NCBI GenBank assembly: GCA_036924835.1
Contig: JBAGRR010000001.1
Span: 2,371,001 to 2,435,000, forward strand
Length of the DNA stretch: 64,000 bases
Origin: Nitrobacteraceae bacterium AZCC 1564
Lineage (GTDB): Bacteria > Pseudomonadota > Alphaproteobacteria > Rhizobiales > Xanthobacteraceae
Direction of reading: 5' to 3'
In this document: positions 18,501 through 26,361 of the stretch, piece after piece
Position numbering within the stretch: position 1 is the stretch's first letter
Layout of the letters: every line of letters begins with the position of its first letter
Translations under genes and position numbers: made by a program
The notes under the pieces: generated by a model
The model's input: the letters and a program-made list of their open reading frames with translations, nothing else
Database searches by the model: none
What the model was told of the DNA's origin: nothing

Positions 18501-18695
18501 GGGAAGCGCGACCGTATCAATAACGACCTGCGCGCTCGCGCCGGGATACCGCGTTGTAACTTGAACTGTTGGCGGCACCACATCGGGGTATTGAGCAACG
18601 GGCAGGCGAAACAGCGCCACCGCGCCGATGAGAACCATCAGAATCGCAATGACATTGGCGAGGACCGGCCGCTCAATAAAAAACTTCGAAATCAT
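15552..18695 (-). CDS. RND efflux pump inner-membrane transporter (HAE1 / AcrB type)
   Basis: 1047 residues, the normal AcrB/MexB size. The N-terminus MISKFFIERPVLANVIAILM and the TM4 segment with adjacent aspartates (GIVVDDAIVVVEG), which relay protons, mark a drug/proton antiporter. The porter domain includes GVEDMLYMQSYSAADG and QNRVSSALSSLP. It forms the inner-membrane part of a tripartite pump exporting hydrophobic compounds. It lies 9 bp after its adaptor gene. No outer-membrane channel gene is linked, so a TolC-like protein from elsewhere is probably used. Confidence 0.96.
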   Translation of the reverse strand: MISKFFIERPVLANVIAILMVLIGAVALFRLPVAQYPDVVPPTVQVTTRYPGASAQVVIDTVALPIEQQVNGVEDMLYMQSYSAADGSYTLTVTFKIGTDLNFAQVLVQNRVSSALSSLPQAVQTQGVTVQKRSTAILLFVTLTSSDSQRDSLYLSNYATINLKDELARLPGVGNVAVFGAGQYSMRLWLDPDKLQARGLMPQDVIQSVQQQSQQVTAGQVGMPPTPGGQAFQYTLNVKGRFDDVDQFSDIIVKTGNAGDVTRLRDVGRVELGAQTYSQVFSLDKRPATGIGVFQSPGANAIDVAGEVRGKMAELAKSFPQGVAYDIPFDTTKFVKASINEVYKTLIEAALLVLIVILVFLQDWRAMLVPATTVPVTIIGAFAAMAALGFTINLSTLFAIILAIGIVVDDAIVVVEGAAHNIERGMSGPQAAISAMDQLFGPIIGITLVLVSVFLPAAFLPGLTGRIYAQFALVIAATALISAINAATLKPTQCALWLRPAVPPEQRNWFYRGFNAIYARIERGYANFIQRLVAHSGISVIVALALIGVGGYGLSRVPTGFLPIEDQGYLLAAVQLPDGASLDRTQSVMDRVSEISGKTPGVGHVLGIAGISALDNSASLANAGVAYLVLKDWSERGPGQDLRSLVVGLNQSLAEIPEARVIVLPPPPIQGIGNAAGFAMQIELRDGSSDYAKLQTITNAVVANAQTQSSLQRVSSPFRAMVPQFNVEVDRIKIQTMQVSTDQVFSALAAYLGSTFVSQFNKFGRTFQIYAQADAPYRLRLRDIENMTVRNQHGDMIPLGTIAKITPTVGPSLISLYNLYPSSTVIGLPAQGFSSGQSMSLMEQIAAKTLPPGTSYEWTAMSYQEKIVSNQIYFTFGLALLLVYLVLAGQYESWYAPISVILAVPLSLLGPTFVLTALRIDNNLYVQIGLILLIALSAKNAILIVEVARELRVRDGKPLLESAVEAARARFRPILMTSFAFILGVVPLVLATGAGASARKSIGITVFSGMLASTCLAVLFVPAFFVVVQWFEEWRASGKKRAKSVTA

Positions 18696-18704
18696 GCGCG
18701 ATTC

Positions 18705-19907
18705 CTAGTTGGCTGACGCGCGTGGCTGCTCAATCGTTTGTATCTTCGGATTGACTTTCTGACCCGGGATCGCTCGCATGACGCCCGCAATCACAACCCG
18801 GTCCTCCGGACCAACCCCCTTCTCGATCACGCGGAGAGAGCCCTCTACCGGACCGATCTCCACCTTGCGTTGCTCGACAACATTGTCGCTGTTGACGACC
18901 AGTACATATTGTCCGCCCTGATCGCTACCCAACGCGACATCGGGCACCAGCAGTGCTTTCACCGATTCTTCGACGGGTACGCGCACCCGCACGAAATAGC
19001 CGGGAAGCAAGGCGCGGTTGGCGTTGGGGAGAACGCCGCGAACCGCAAGCGTTCCCGTTGACTGATTGACCGTCGGTGCGGCGTAGTCGAGCTTACCTTG
19101 GTGAGGATAACCTGTCTCCGTCTGCAGACCTACTTCCACCGGGATATTCAGAAGATCGGCGGCCGTGAGTCCCTTTCGCATGGCTTCGGCGCGGATGCGC
19201 AAGACATCCTGCTCACTCACATTGAAATTCACATAGATCGGATCAAGCTGAACGATTGTTGCTAGCTGTGTCGGCGACGCGACGCCGACCAATTCACCAA
19301 CTGAAACCATATGCGCAGTCACGATGCCATCAAAAGGCGCAACCACATTCGTATAGCCGTAATTGACTGCAGCAATCCTGGTGTTTGCCTGAGCCTGCTG
19401 CAGATTGGCCTGAGCATTGTCACGCGCGGACGTTGCCTGTTCGAAGTAAGATTGGGTTGCATATTGTTTGGAGACCAGCTCCTGCTGGCGCTTGAATTCC
19501 CCCTCAGACTGCTTCAGCGAAGCTTCTGCTCCTGCCTCGGCAGCCTGTGCCTGATCCAGTTTCAGCTTGTATGTTTCTGGCTCGATGGTGAAGAGCGTGG
19601 TGCCTTCCTTGGCGAAGGCCCCATCCTTGTAATTGATCGACTGCAACACACCTTGCACGCGCGCAACGAGATCAACGCTTTTGATCGGCGCCGTATTTCC
19701 CGATGCATAAAGATAGCGTGTGATCGCCTTCTGGAGCGGAGGAGCAACATCTACGACAGGCGGAGGCGGCTGAACAAAAGTGTTTTGCTCACACGCCGTG
19801 AGTAGAAAGACCGCTGCTAAAGAAAATAAAGCACGTTGCCCGCGGATCCCTGCAACTCGTGCACGGCCCCAATACAATTTGTCGAGCTGCGAATGACTCA
19901 AGTTCAT
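18705..19907 (-). CDS. RND efflux periplasmic adaptor (membrane fusion protein)
   Basis: 400 residues from the ATG at 19907; GGAGGA is better spaced for this ATG than for the one at 19913. The signal ends in the lipobox LLTACEQ, so it is probably a lipoprotein. The order is typical of AcrA/MexE: lipoyl half (VARVQGVLQSINYKDGAFAK), helical hairpin (about 125-200), second lipoyl half (VVAPFDGIVTAHMVSVGELV), beta-barrel and membrane-proximal domain. It links the RND transporter to an outer-membrane channel. The first gene of a two-gene operon. No repressor gene is adjacent. Confidence 0.95.
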   Translation of the reverse strand: MNLSHSQLDKLYWGRARVAGIRGQRALFSLAAVFLLTACEQNTFVQPPPPVVDVAPPLQKAITRYLYASGNTAPIKSVDLVARVQGVLQSINYKDGAFAKEGTTLFTIEPETYKLKLDQAQAAEAGAEASLKQSEGEFKRQQELVSKQYATQSYFEQATSARDNAQANLQQAQANTRIAAVNYGYTNVVAPFDGIVTAHMVSVGELVGVASPTQLATIVQLDPIYVNFNVSEQDVLRIRAEAMRKGLTAADLLNIPVEVGLQTETGYPHQGKLDYAAPTVNQSTGTLAVRGVLPNANRALLPGYFVRVRVPVEESVKALLVPDVALGSDQGGQYVLVVNSDNVVEQRKVEIGPVEGSLRVIEKGVGPEDRVVIAGVMRAIPGQKVNPKIQTIEQPRASAN

Positions 19908-19950
19908 TCCCATTCCTCCCTGTCGACGTGTCTCGGCAAGCAGGCTCGCA

Positions 19951-20120
19951 CTAGTGGTCCGATTCTAACGTTCGCATCCCGTCTCGGCGGGCACTCTTGC
20001 GAGCGTTAGAATCGAAGGACCACTAGCAAATATCAGATTCTAGTGGAGCTTTTGGATTTGACGCTCGCATTGCGAATTCGCGGCAAACAAGGGGGGCGAG
20101 CGTCAAATCCGCTCCACTAG
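19951..20120. repeat. Composite CTAG hairpin doublet, family B, reverse orientation
   Basis: Hairpins 19951-20026 (CTAGTGGTCC...GGACCACTAG, stem GATTCTAACGTTCGC) and 20040-20120 (CTAGTGGAGC...GCTCCACTAG, stem GGATTTGACGCTCGC) are separated by CAAATATCAGATT. This is the same pair as at 1293 and 10373, read from the other strand. In the second hairpin both arms carry CGCTCGC instead of CGTTCGC, a compensated change. It lies upstream of the RND adaptor operon and the Cys-rich protein gene. Confidence 0.86.
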
Positions 20121-20253
20121 GACGATAGCATATTCTGCTTGCCGGAAAATCCAAAAGCGTGCAGTCTTTTTCCGTTTAATGGTCTCTGCTCGTCGCCGCT
20201 TGATTTCATTCGCTGCTGACACGCCCTGAACAAGCAAAGCACTGGAGATCGAA

Positions 20254-20847
20254 ATGCCCCTCAACTTTGAATGCCGCCTGGCGGCGCTGATTGCTTTAAT
20301 TGCGACAGCCCTAAGTGTTCTGATTGATCCCGCTGCGGCGCAGCAGCCAACGACGGCGCAACGCGATGCAGTTCGCTCAGCGTGCCGCTCCGACTATGAA
20401 GCGCATTGCGCAAGCGTTCCGACCGGCGGCAAGCCGGCCCTTATATGCCTACAGAAGAACATGGCCAGCCTTTCGCCAGACTGCCAGAAAGCCGTGAATG
20501 CTGTCGGGAAGTCGTCAGCGGCACCGGCGGCGCCCCCCAAATCTTCAGCCGCAGCTCCTTCAGCGGCGGCACCGCCAACAGGAGCAGCTACCGGTGCGGC
20601 ACCTGCCCCAGCAGCTCCGCCGTCGGGCGGCGCAACGGTTGGAGCCGCACCCATGGCTCCGCCGCCCGCGCTTACTCCCCGCCAAGAACTCAGGCTTGTC
20701 CGATTTGCTTGCAACACGGACTACCGCACTTACTGCGGCAACGTTCCGTTAGGTGGAGGTCGGGTCGCCCAATGCTTGCGTGCGAATGCAGCGTCTCTTT
20801 CACCCAACTGCCAAAGCGCACTGATGGGATTACGTCAGTCCCGCTGA
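20254..20847 (+). CDS. Secreted protein with two cysteine-rich repeats
   Basis: 197 residues. There is a signal peptide (LAALIALIATALSVLIDPAA AQ). Two homologous Cys-rich modules of about 50 residues follow, near 43-88 and 149-195, each with four Cys (CRSDYEAHC...CLQKNMASLSPDCQ; CNTDYRTYC...CLRANAASLSPNCQ). They are joined by a low-complexity Ala/Pro/Gly/Ser linker. The modules resemble the cysteine-rich GLG1-type repeats found in small secreted rhizobial proteins. It probably folds with disulphides in the periplasm; function unknown. Confidence 0.8.
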   Translation: MPLNFECRLAALIALIATALSVLIDPAAAQQPTTAQRDAVRSACRSDYEAHCASVPTGGKPALICLQKNMASLSPDCQKAVNAVGKSSAAPAAPPKSSAAAPSAAAPPTGAATGAAPAPAAPPSGGATVGAAPMAPPPALTPRQELRLVRFACNTDYRTYCGNVPLGGGRVAQCLRANAASLSPNCQSALMGLRQSR

Positions 20848-20914
20848 ATTTTTATCGGTTGAACATGCTTGAACTGCAGGCGATCGCGAGGGAGCGGGAG
20901 CTTGGGAGAAAAGT

Positions 20915-21151
20915 ATGAAGCGATTCGTGCTTGGATTATCAATCGTCATTTGCTCGATCTGTACCGGAGTGAGTGGGTCCAGCGCCGCACCCGCGCGAGG
21001 CAATGCAATCATGGATGCGGCAACAGGGTCGCTAATCGAACCGGCTTATGTCTATCGTCGCAGCGTCTATGGCGGCACGCGTTACGCTGGCTGCCGACGG
21101 GTTCGCACGTGCAGCCCGAACGGCTGTGTCTACGTTCGCAGATGCTGGTAG
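20915..21151 (+). CDS. Small secreted protein, Arg/Tyr/Cys-rich C-terminus
   Basis: 78 residues. A signal peptide at the N-terminus (MKRFVLGLSIVICSICTGVS) is followed by a short mature part ending CRRVRTCSPNGCVYVRRCW with four cysteines. A good ribosome binding site (GGGAGAAAAG) precedes the ATG. Similar tiny secreted proteins are common in Bradyrhizobium relatives, but none has a known role. It lies 67 bp downstream of the Cys-rich protein and could share its transcript. Confidence 0.65.
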   Translation: MKRFVLGLSIVICSICTGVSGSSAAPARGNAIMDAATGSLIEPAYVYRRSVYGGTRYAGCRRVRTCSPNGCVYVRRCW

Positions 21152-21226
21152 ACGCTGACGACATCAACTGATGTAAACCGCTTCGTGCCACTCACCCCCG
21201 AAGCGGAGAGGGCGATGTGTCGTTCA

Positions 21227-21583
21227 CTATTCGCCGCGAAAGGCAAGGATAAGCTCCACAAGGCGCATGGAGAGCGCAACGTAGATCAGCGTCATAATGA
21301 TCTGTAGAACGGTGTGCCACTCAGATTTAGAGAGCCGATACAGACCATCAAGAAAGTTCAACACAAGCAGAATAACGCCGAACAGTTCGACGCCGCGGCC
21401 AATAAGGCCATGCCGCAAATATCCGAACAACATGATGGCTGGCTCGTTCGTGGAGATGTGCGTGCCGGCCGACACCACCAACGTCCCTATAATAATTCGC
21501 TCAACGTAGCCAAAGACGGCATGCACGGACTCTTCGACGTGTCCGCTGTAAAACGAATGCCACTTGCTCTTGTACGTATTCAT
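21227..21583 (-). CDS. Small integral membrane protein (possibly PsiE-like)
   Basis: 118 residues from the ATG at 21583, which follows GGAG at the right distance; the frame also extends to 21640. Three to four hydrophobic segments are seen (ERIIIGTLVVSAGTH, VELFGVILLVLNFLDGLY, VLQIIMTLIYVALSMRLVEL). The pattern is reminiscent of the phosphate-starvation-inducible PsiE family, but I cannot confirm membership. The location should be the inner membrane. Confidence 0.6.
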   Translation of the reverse strand: MNTYKSKWHSFYSGHVEESVHAVFGYVERIIIGTLVVSAGTHISTNEPAIMLFGYLRHGLIGRGVELFGVILLVLNFLDGLYRLSKSEWHTVLQIIMTLIYVALSMRLVELILAFRGE

Positions 21584-21640
21584 TTCAAGCTCCGTCAGGT
21601 TCGAAACAAAGTCATGAGCAGGGTTGGAAAAGATAGGCAA

Positions 21641-22160
21641 TCATATTGGGCCACAGTTACCCAAGGATAGGAAGCGTGCACGGTGGCAACCTCTCCCATT
21701 TCAATCACTCGTTTCGGCGGCGGTTTCGCGCCCGTGCTCAACAAGAGCTGACAACCTGACGGGACAGAGCCGATGACATTTTTCTCGGCGTTGGCGACGA
21801 CGGCAGACGTTAGTCGTCATACGTACCTCCAAAGAGTATCGTCCCGTCGCCTAGTGGCCGCGATGGTCGAGTGATACTGTGATAACGCCTATGAATTGCC
21901 CGAACCAGATGAGTGTCGAGTAGGCCGTGCGTGGCACACCAGATCACAACGTACACTGCGATTGCCAAGACGGCGGGAATCCACCTGCGTTTGACCGTTG
22001 ATTGAAGACATAACGATCATGACTGGCTCCATTGGAGCTTCGTTATCACAGGTCTCGTCGCCAATAGCGAAATTGCAAAAAGACAATAGGCAGTGTCTGT
22101 CGCTTCGAATGGCTCCGCGTCTTCGATCCTAATTCTTTTTACAGAGCAAAGGAGAGAACA
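21641..22160. other. Intergenic region with a possible decayed small membrane protein
   Basis: No well-supported gene. On the minus strand a frame ending at 21810 reads PAVLAIAVYVVIWCATHGLL, then DTHLVRAIHRRYH and ends LFGGTYDD. This looks like one membrane helix and a conserved tail, but it lacks an ATG start and runs into a stop near 22013, so it may be a remnant. The last 20 bp before 22161 hold the ribosome binding site (AAGGAGAG) of the next gene. Confidence 0.35.
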
Positions 22161-22676
22161 ATGGCAATGGCTCATGCACTCTTCGTACTGTCCTCCCTTA
22201 CTACCACCCTCGTTGCCAGCAGTGTTCAAGCACAGAGTATTCCGCCGGAAGGTCCTGTCTCCGTCACATTCTCGGCCACGCAAACTTCACCCATCAAGCC
22301 GATGCCAATCGGGAACGGGAAGGAGTTCGTCGTGATTAACCAGGCGATGACAGCATCAAACGATGCGGGAAATCCAATTCTTCACGACATGGGCGGACGA
22401 TGCCTGTTTAGCCGCCTTACAGATTCGTCAGCCAAGACCGCAGAACTTCACGGATTCTGCAGTTACGTCGACAAGGATGGCGATCAGATCTTCGAGCAAT
22501 GCGATTTTCTTCCGGGCGCACCCAACCACTGCAACGTGACCGGAGGCACGGGCAAGTTCGAAAACCTTCAAGCCTCGCTCGTCATCACCGTAAAATTCCT
22601 CAAATCCAACTACGACGGCATCAGCCAGGCCGTGGGCAACAAGAAGGGAACGTACAAGATCGTCAAAACGAACTGA
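22161..22676 (+). CDS. Secreted protein of unknown function
   Basis: 171 residues with a signal peptide ending at VASSVQAQ (about residue 25). The mature part looks all-beta, with a GGTGKFENLQA motif seen in small beta-barrel or lipocalin-like proteins that bind small molecules. It also has paired cysteines (GGRCLFSRL, GFCSYVDKDGDQIFEQC, NHCNVTGG). AAGGAGAG precedes the ATG. It is a single gene. Function unknown. Confidence 0.72.
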   Translation: MAMAHALFVLSSLTTTLVASSVQAQSIPPEGPVSVTFSATQTSPIKPMPIGNGKEFVVINQAMTASNDAGNPILHDMGGRCLFSRLTDSSAKTAELHGFCSYVDKDGDQIFEQCDFLPGAPNHCNVTGGTGKFENLQASLVITVKFLKSNYDGISQAVGNKKGTYKIVKTN

Positions 22677-22690
22677 CACTTCCCAAACCC

Positions 22691-22733
22691 AATCCCCGCG
22701 CTTCATGCGCCGTTGGGCCTCACTGCGGGGATT
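22691..22733 (+). terminator. Weak hairpin after the secreted-protein gene
   Basis: AATCCCCGC (22691-22699) pairs with GCGGGGATT (22725-22733) across a 25-base loop. There is no T run. It may help terminate transcription before the cyclase gene. Confidence 0.35.
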
Positions 22734-22915
22734 GCGGTTACAACCACCGGGCGCCGCCGGATCGTAAACACAAGCGATCGGCGACAACGCTATCAGAGGG
22801 GCTGATCACCGTTAATCAGAGTAGAGTGAAGACCGGCGGGAATTTGTTGAGCCCTGAAAGCTGCTTTGCATGCCTTCCTGACATGCTATGATCCCACAGA
22901 ACCGTGGGCGCCACC

Positions 22916-25900
22916 ATGACAGGTATTGCGGAGTGGCTAGCATCGATCGGGTTGGGAGAGTACGCCCAGCGCTTCGGCGAGAATGCGATTGACCTTTCGG
23001 TCGTCCGCGATCTTACAGAACAGGACCTCAAGGATCTCGGTGTCCTGCTTGGGCATCGCCGCAAGATGTTGCGTGCGATCTCGGAGCTCAAGGCCGGCAT
23101 CCTGGTAACACCTCAGACGAGAACCAGACTATTGCCGCGCGATGCGGCAGAGCGGCGTCAGCTTACGCTGATGTTTTGCGATCTAGTGGGCTCGTCGGCG
23201 CTGTCGGTCCGCCTTGACCCCGAGGACCTGCGAGCCGTTATCGGCGCCTATCATGACTGCATCGCGAAGATCATCGGCAAGAACGACGGCGTCATCGTTA
23301 AATATCTCGGCGACGGCGTTCTTGCCTCTTTCGGCTATCCCGTCGCGCACGAAGACGATGCCGAACAAGCAACACGCACGGGGCTGGCGATCGTTGAGGC
23401 TGTCGCCAGCCTCCCGACGGATATCGGCGAGAGGTTACAGGTACGTGTCGGTATTGCCACCGGCACCGTGGTTGTCGGCGATCTGATCGGTGAGGGCGCG
23501 GCCAAGGAGCAAGCCGTGATCGGGGAAACGCCGAATCTGGCGGCGCGCCTGCAAATGCTCGCAGAGCCCGGCACAGTGGTCATCTCCGAAAGCACGCACC
23601 GCCTCACCGATGGACACTTTGAGTACCGGCATCTCGGCCCGGTCACATTGAAGGGTTGGACGGAGCCGATTTCTGCATGGCAAGTCCTGCGAACCACCGG
23701 CGTGGTGAGCCGGTTTGAAGCACAGCACAAAAGCAGGCTCAATCCTCTCATCGGACGCAATGAAGAACTCGAATTGCTGACGCGCCGCTGGTGCGCCGCC
23801 ACCCACGGCCAAGGCTGCGTTGCCGTGCTGACCGGAGAACCAGGCATCGGCAAATCGCACATTGCTCTCGCGCTTCAGGAGCGCGTCCAGGCTGAGCCAC
23901 ACTATACGCTGCGCTTTTTCTGTTCGGCACACCACACCAACAGTGCGCTGTATCCGTTCATCGGCCAACTCGAACGCGCGGCCAGATTTGAGCGAAGTGA
24001 TACGCCGCCTGAAAAACTCGCCAAGCTCGAGGCTTTGCTCGCACTATCTGGCCCCCAACCAAGCCATACAATGCCGCTTGTCGCCAACCTCCTCTCGATC
24101 CCCTCGAACGATCCTTACCATGTCGCGGAGATGCCTCCGCAGAAGCGGAGAGAGATGACGTTGACGGCACTTTTGGGCTTGCTCGACGGACTGTCGGCGC
24201 GGCGGCCGGTATTCCTCATCTTCGAAGATGTACATTGGGCAGACCCGACCTCGCGGGAGCTGCTGACCGCGATCTTGGATCGTGTGCCGCGCCTCCGCGT
24301 ATTGCTTCTCATCACCGCAAGGCCGGAGTTCACACCACCCTGGCCGGGCCACGCGCATGTGACAACCGTCTCCCTCACACGCCTGAGCCGGCGCGACGGA
24401 GCGACGTTGATTGACCGTGTCACGGCCGGCAAGCCGCTTCCCGAAGAGGTGATGAACGAAATTCTCGCCCGCACTGACGGCGTACCTCTCTTCGTTGAGG
24501 AACTGACTAAGACGGTGCTCGAAACGGGGCTGCTGGACGAACATGATGGGCGTTACACCCTCAAGCGCCCGTTACCAGCGTTGGCGATCCCAACGACCCT
24601 GCATGCGTCACTCATCGCCCGGCTCGATCGCCTGGCTCCCGTACGGGAAGTGGCGCAAATCGGTGCCGTCGTGGGCCGCCAGTTCTCATACGAGCTGCTG
24701 AGTACCGTTGCCGGGCTGCCCCGAGAGAAACTCGACGATGCGCTTGCCCAGTTGGTTCGATCCGAATTGATATTCTGCCGGGGCGAGAACCCCGATGCAG
24801 TTTACATTTTCAAACACGCACTGGTTCGCGATGCAGCCTATTCAGGTCTGCTGAAAAGCCGCCGTGCAGCGCTTCACGCCACGATTGCGGATGCATTCGA
24901 GCAACGCTTCCCGGAGATCGTGGAGGCTCAACCCGAAACTCTCGCACATCATCTCACTGAGGCAGGTCTGATTGAAAAGGCGGAGGGCTATTGGCTGGAG
25001 GCCAGCAAGAAAGCGGCCATGCGCTCTGCCAATCTTGAGGCGATCGCGCACGCGCAGCGGGGCATAGAAACGTTGGCTTATTTGCCTGACGGCAAGGAAA
25101 AGGACCGGCGAGAGCTCGATTTTCAGTTTTCCTTGGGACCCTGCCTCATCGCGACCCAAGGGCCGGCCTCGAACAATGCGATTGCCACGTTTGCCCGCGC
25201 CCGTGAACTATGCGAGCGCCTCGGAGATCCACCTGAGCATCTCCAGGTGATGTTCTGGCTGACCACTGCCAGCGTCATTCGTGGCGAGCTTCCGATTGCC
25301 CAGGAAACGATTGCGGTATTGCTCAGTCTTGCGCAGGCACGCGGCAATCGGCCGGCGCTGCTCAACGCCATGCGTGGACAGGCCATGATCCGGCTTTTCA
25401 TGGGACAAATGACCGGCGCACGCGAAGTGCTTGAACGAGCCATCGCAGCATTTAACATCAGCAGCGAAGAAGAACGATTAGCCGCCCGCGCAGCAGGCCA
25501 GGATGCGGGAGTGGCGGACATGGCCCTCATGTCATGGACTCTCTGGCTGCTGGGCGATGCCGACGCGGCAATCGCCCAAGCCGCCGCGGCCATTCAGCGT
25601 GCTGATGATATCGATCATCCCCATTCGCAAGCCTATGCCTGCTATTACGCATCCGTTCTTCATGCCCTGCGAGGAGAGTTCACGCACGCACAGAATTATG
25701 CGGAGCGTTGTCTTGCGCTTTCTGACGAGCACGGATTCCGGCAGTGGCGCGGGCTGGCCCACGCGGTGCGAGGCATATGCAGTGATCTGCTATCACCCTC
25801 CTCCGCCGCACTCGAGGAAGTTCATATGGCGCTCGAGGAGTATCGCAGCGCCGGATATCAGCTCGGCATCACAGCGCTGTATGTCCTGCTGTGCCCGGCC

Positions 25901-26275
25901 CTCTTATCCAACAGCAAAAGGGAAGATGCGCTGGACCTGATCGAACAGGGGCTGACAATGGCCAACCACAATTCCGAACGGATATTTGAAGCCGAACTGT
26001 ATCGGCTAAAGGCACAGGCGCTGCTTATCTGCGGGGCACCAGGCACCGCCCCCGAAGTGCAGTCGCTGCTCGAACAAGGATTGGCCCTGGCCAAAAGCCA
26101 GCAAGCGAGGGCGCTAGAGCTTCGCGCCGCGAAGAGTCTTGCGGCATTATGGGCCAACCAAGGCAAGCGTCGGGAAGCGATCGATTTGCTTGCGCCGATC
26201 TACGCCTCATTTACGGAAGGTTTCGAGACTCGAGACCTGGCCGAGGCGAAGGATTTGCTCGATCAGCTCCAGTAA
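22916..26275 (+). CDS. SAM domain - class III nucleotide cyclase - ATPase - TPR protein
   Basis: 1119 residues from the ATG at 22916 (a GTG at 22904 is also in frame). Domains in order: SAM (1-60, IAEWLASIGLGEYAQRF); class III cyclase (about 80-215, metal-binding FCDLVGSS and VKYLGDGVLASFGYP); AAA/STAND-type ATPase (about 275-560, Walker A GEPGIGKS, Walker B FLIFEDVHWAD); and a long helical TPR-rich region (about 650-1110). It is probably a signal-integrating adenylate cyclase in which ATPase and TPR parts sense a ligand or partner. Such multidomain cyclases are abundant in Bradyrhizobium-like bacteria. It is monocistronic. Confidence 0.93.
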   Translation: MTGIAEWLASIGLGEYAQRFGENAIDLSVVRDLTEQDLKDLGVLLGHRRKMLRAISELKAGILVTPQTRTRLLPRDAAERRQLTLMFCDLVGSSALSVRLDPEDLRAVIGAYHDCIAKIIGKNDGVIVKYLGDGVLASFGYPVAHEDDAEQATRTGLAIVEAVASLPTDIGERLQVRVGIATGTVVVGDLIGEGAAKEQAVIGETPNLAARLQMLAEPGTVVISESTHRLTDGHFEYRHLGPVTLKGWTEPISAWQVLRTTGVVSRFEAQHKSRLNPLIGRNEELELLTRRWCAATHGQGCVAVLTGEPGIGKSHIALALQERVQAEPHYTLRFFCSAHHTNSALYPFIGQLERAARFERSDTPPEKLAKLEALLALSGPQPSHTMPLVANLLSIPSNDPYHVAEMPPQKRREMTLTALLGLLDGLSARRPVFLIFEDVHWADPTSRELLTAILDRVPRLRVLLLITARPEFTPPWPGHAHVTTVSLTRLSRRDGATLIDRVTAGKPLPEEVMNEILARTDGVPLFVEELTKTVLETGLLDEHDGRYTLKRPLPALAIPTTLHASLIARLDRLAPVREVAQIGAVVGRQFSYELLSTVAGLPREKLDDALAQLVRSELIFCRGENPDAVYIFKHALVRDAAYSGLLKSRRAALHATIADAFEQRFPEIVEAQPETLAHHLTEAGLIEKAEGYWLEASKKAAMRSANLEAIAHAQRGIETLAYLPDGKEKDRRELDFQFSLGPCLIATQGPASNNAIATFARARELCERLGDPPEHLQVMFWLTTASVIRGELPIAQETIAVLLSLAQARGNRPALLNAMRGQAMIRLFMGQMTGAREVLERAIAAFNISSEEERLAARAAGQDAGVADMALMSWTLWLLGDADAAIAQAAAAIQRADDIDHPHSQAYACYYASVLHALRGEFTHAQNYAERCLALSDEHGFRQWRGLAHAVRGICSDLLSPSSAALEEVHMALEEYRSAGYQLGITALYVLLCPALLSNSKREDALDLIEQGLTMANHNSERIFEAELYRLKAQALLICGAPGTAPEVQSLLEQGLALAKSQQARALELRAAKSLAALWANQGKRREAIDLLAPIYASFTEGFETRDLAEAKDLLDQLQ

Positions 26276-26284
26276 GCCGAACTC

Positions 26285-26353
26285 TTAGAGCGTTTTCGAG
26301 CGAAGTGGCTACCTAGTCGTTCGGTTCTGATTCATTCAGAACCGAAGCTCTAG
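26285..26353. repeat. Palindromic element with inner perfect hairpin
   Basis: The outer inverted ends are TTAGAGC (26285-26291) and GCTCTAG (26347-26353). The inner perfect 10-bp stem is TCGGTTCTGA / TCAGAACCGA around TTCAT. The left part, AGAGCGTTTTCGAGCGAAGTGG, resembles a dispersed palindromic repeat common in Bradyrhizobium-type genomes (from memory). It lies between convergent genes and could serve as a bidirectional terminator. Confidence 0.6.
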
Positions 26354-26361
26354 TCAGATGA

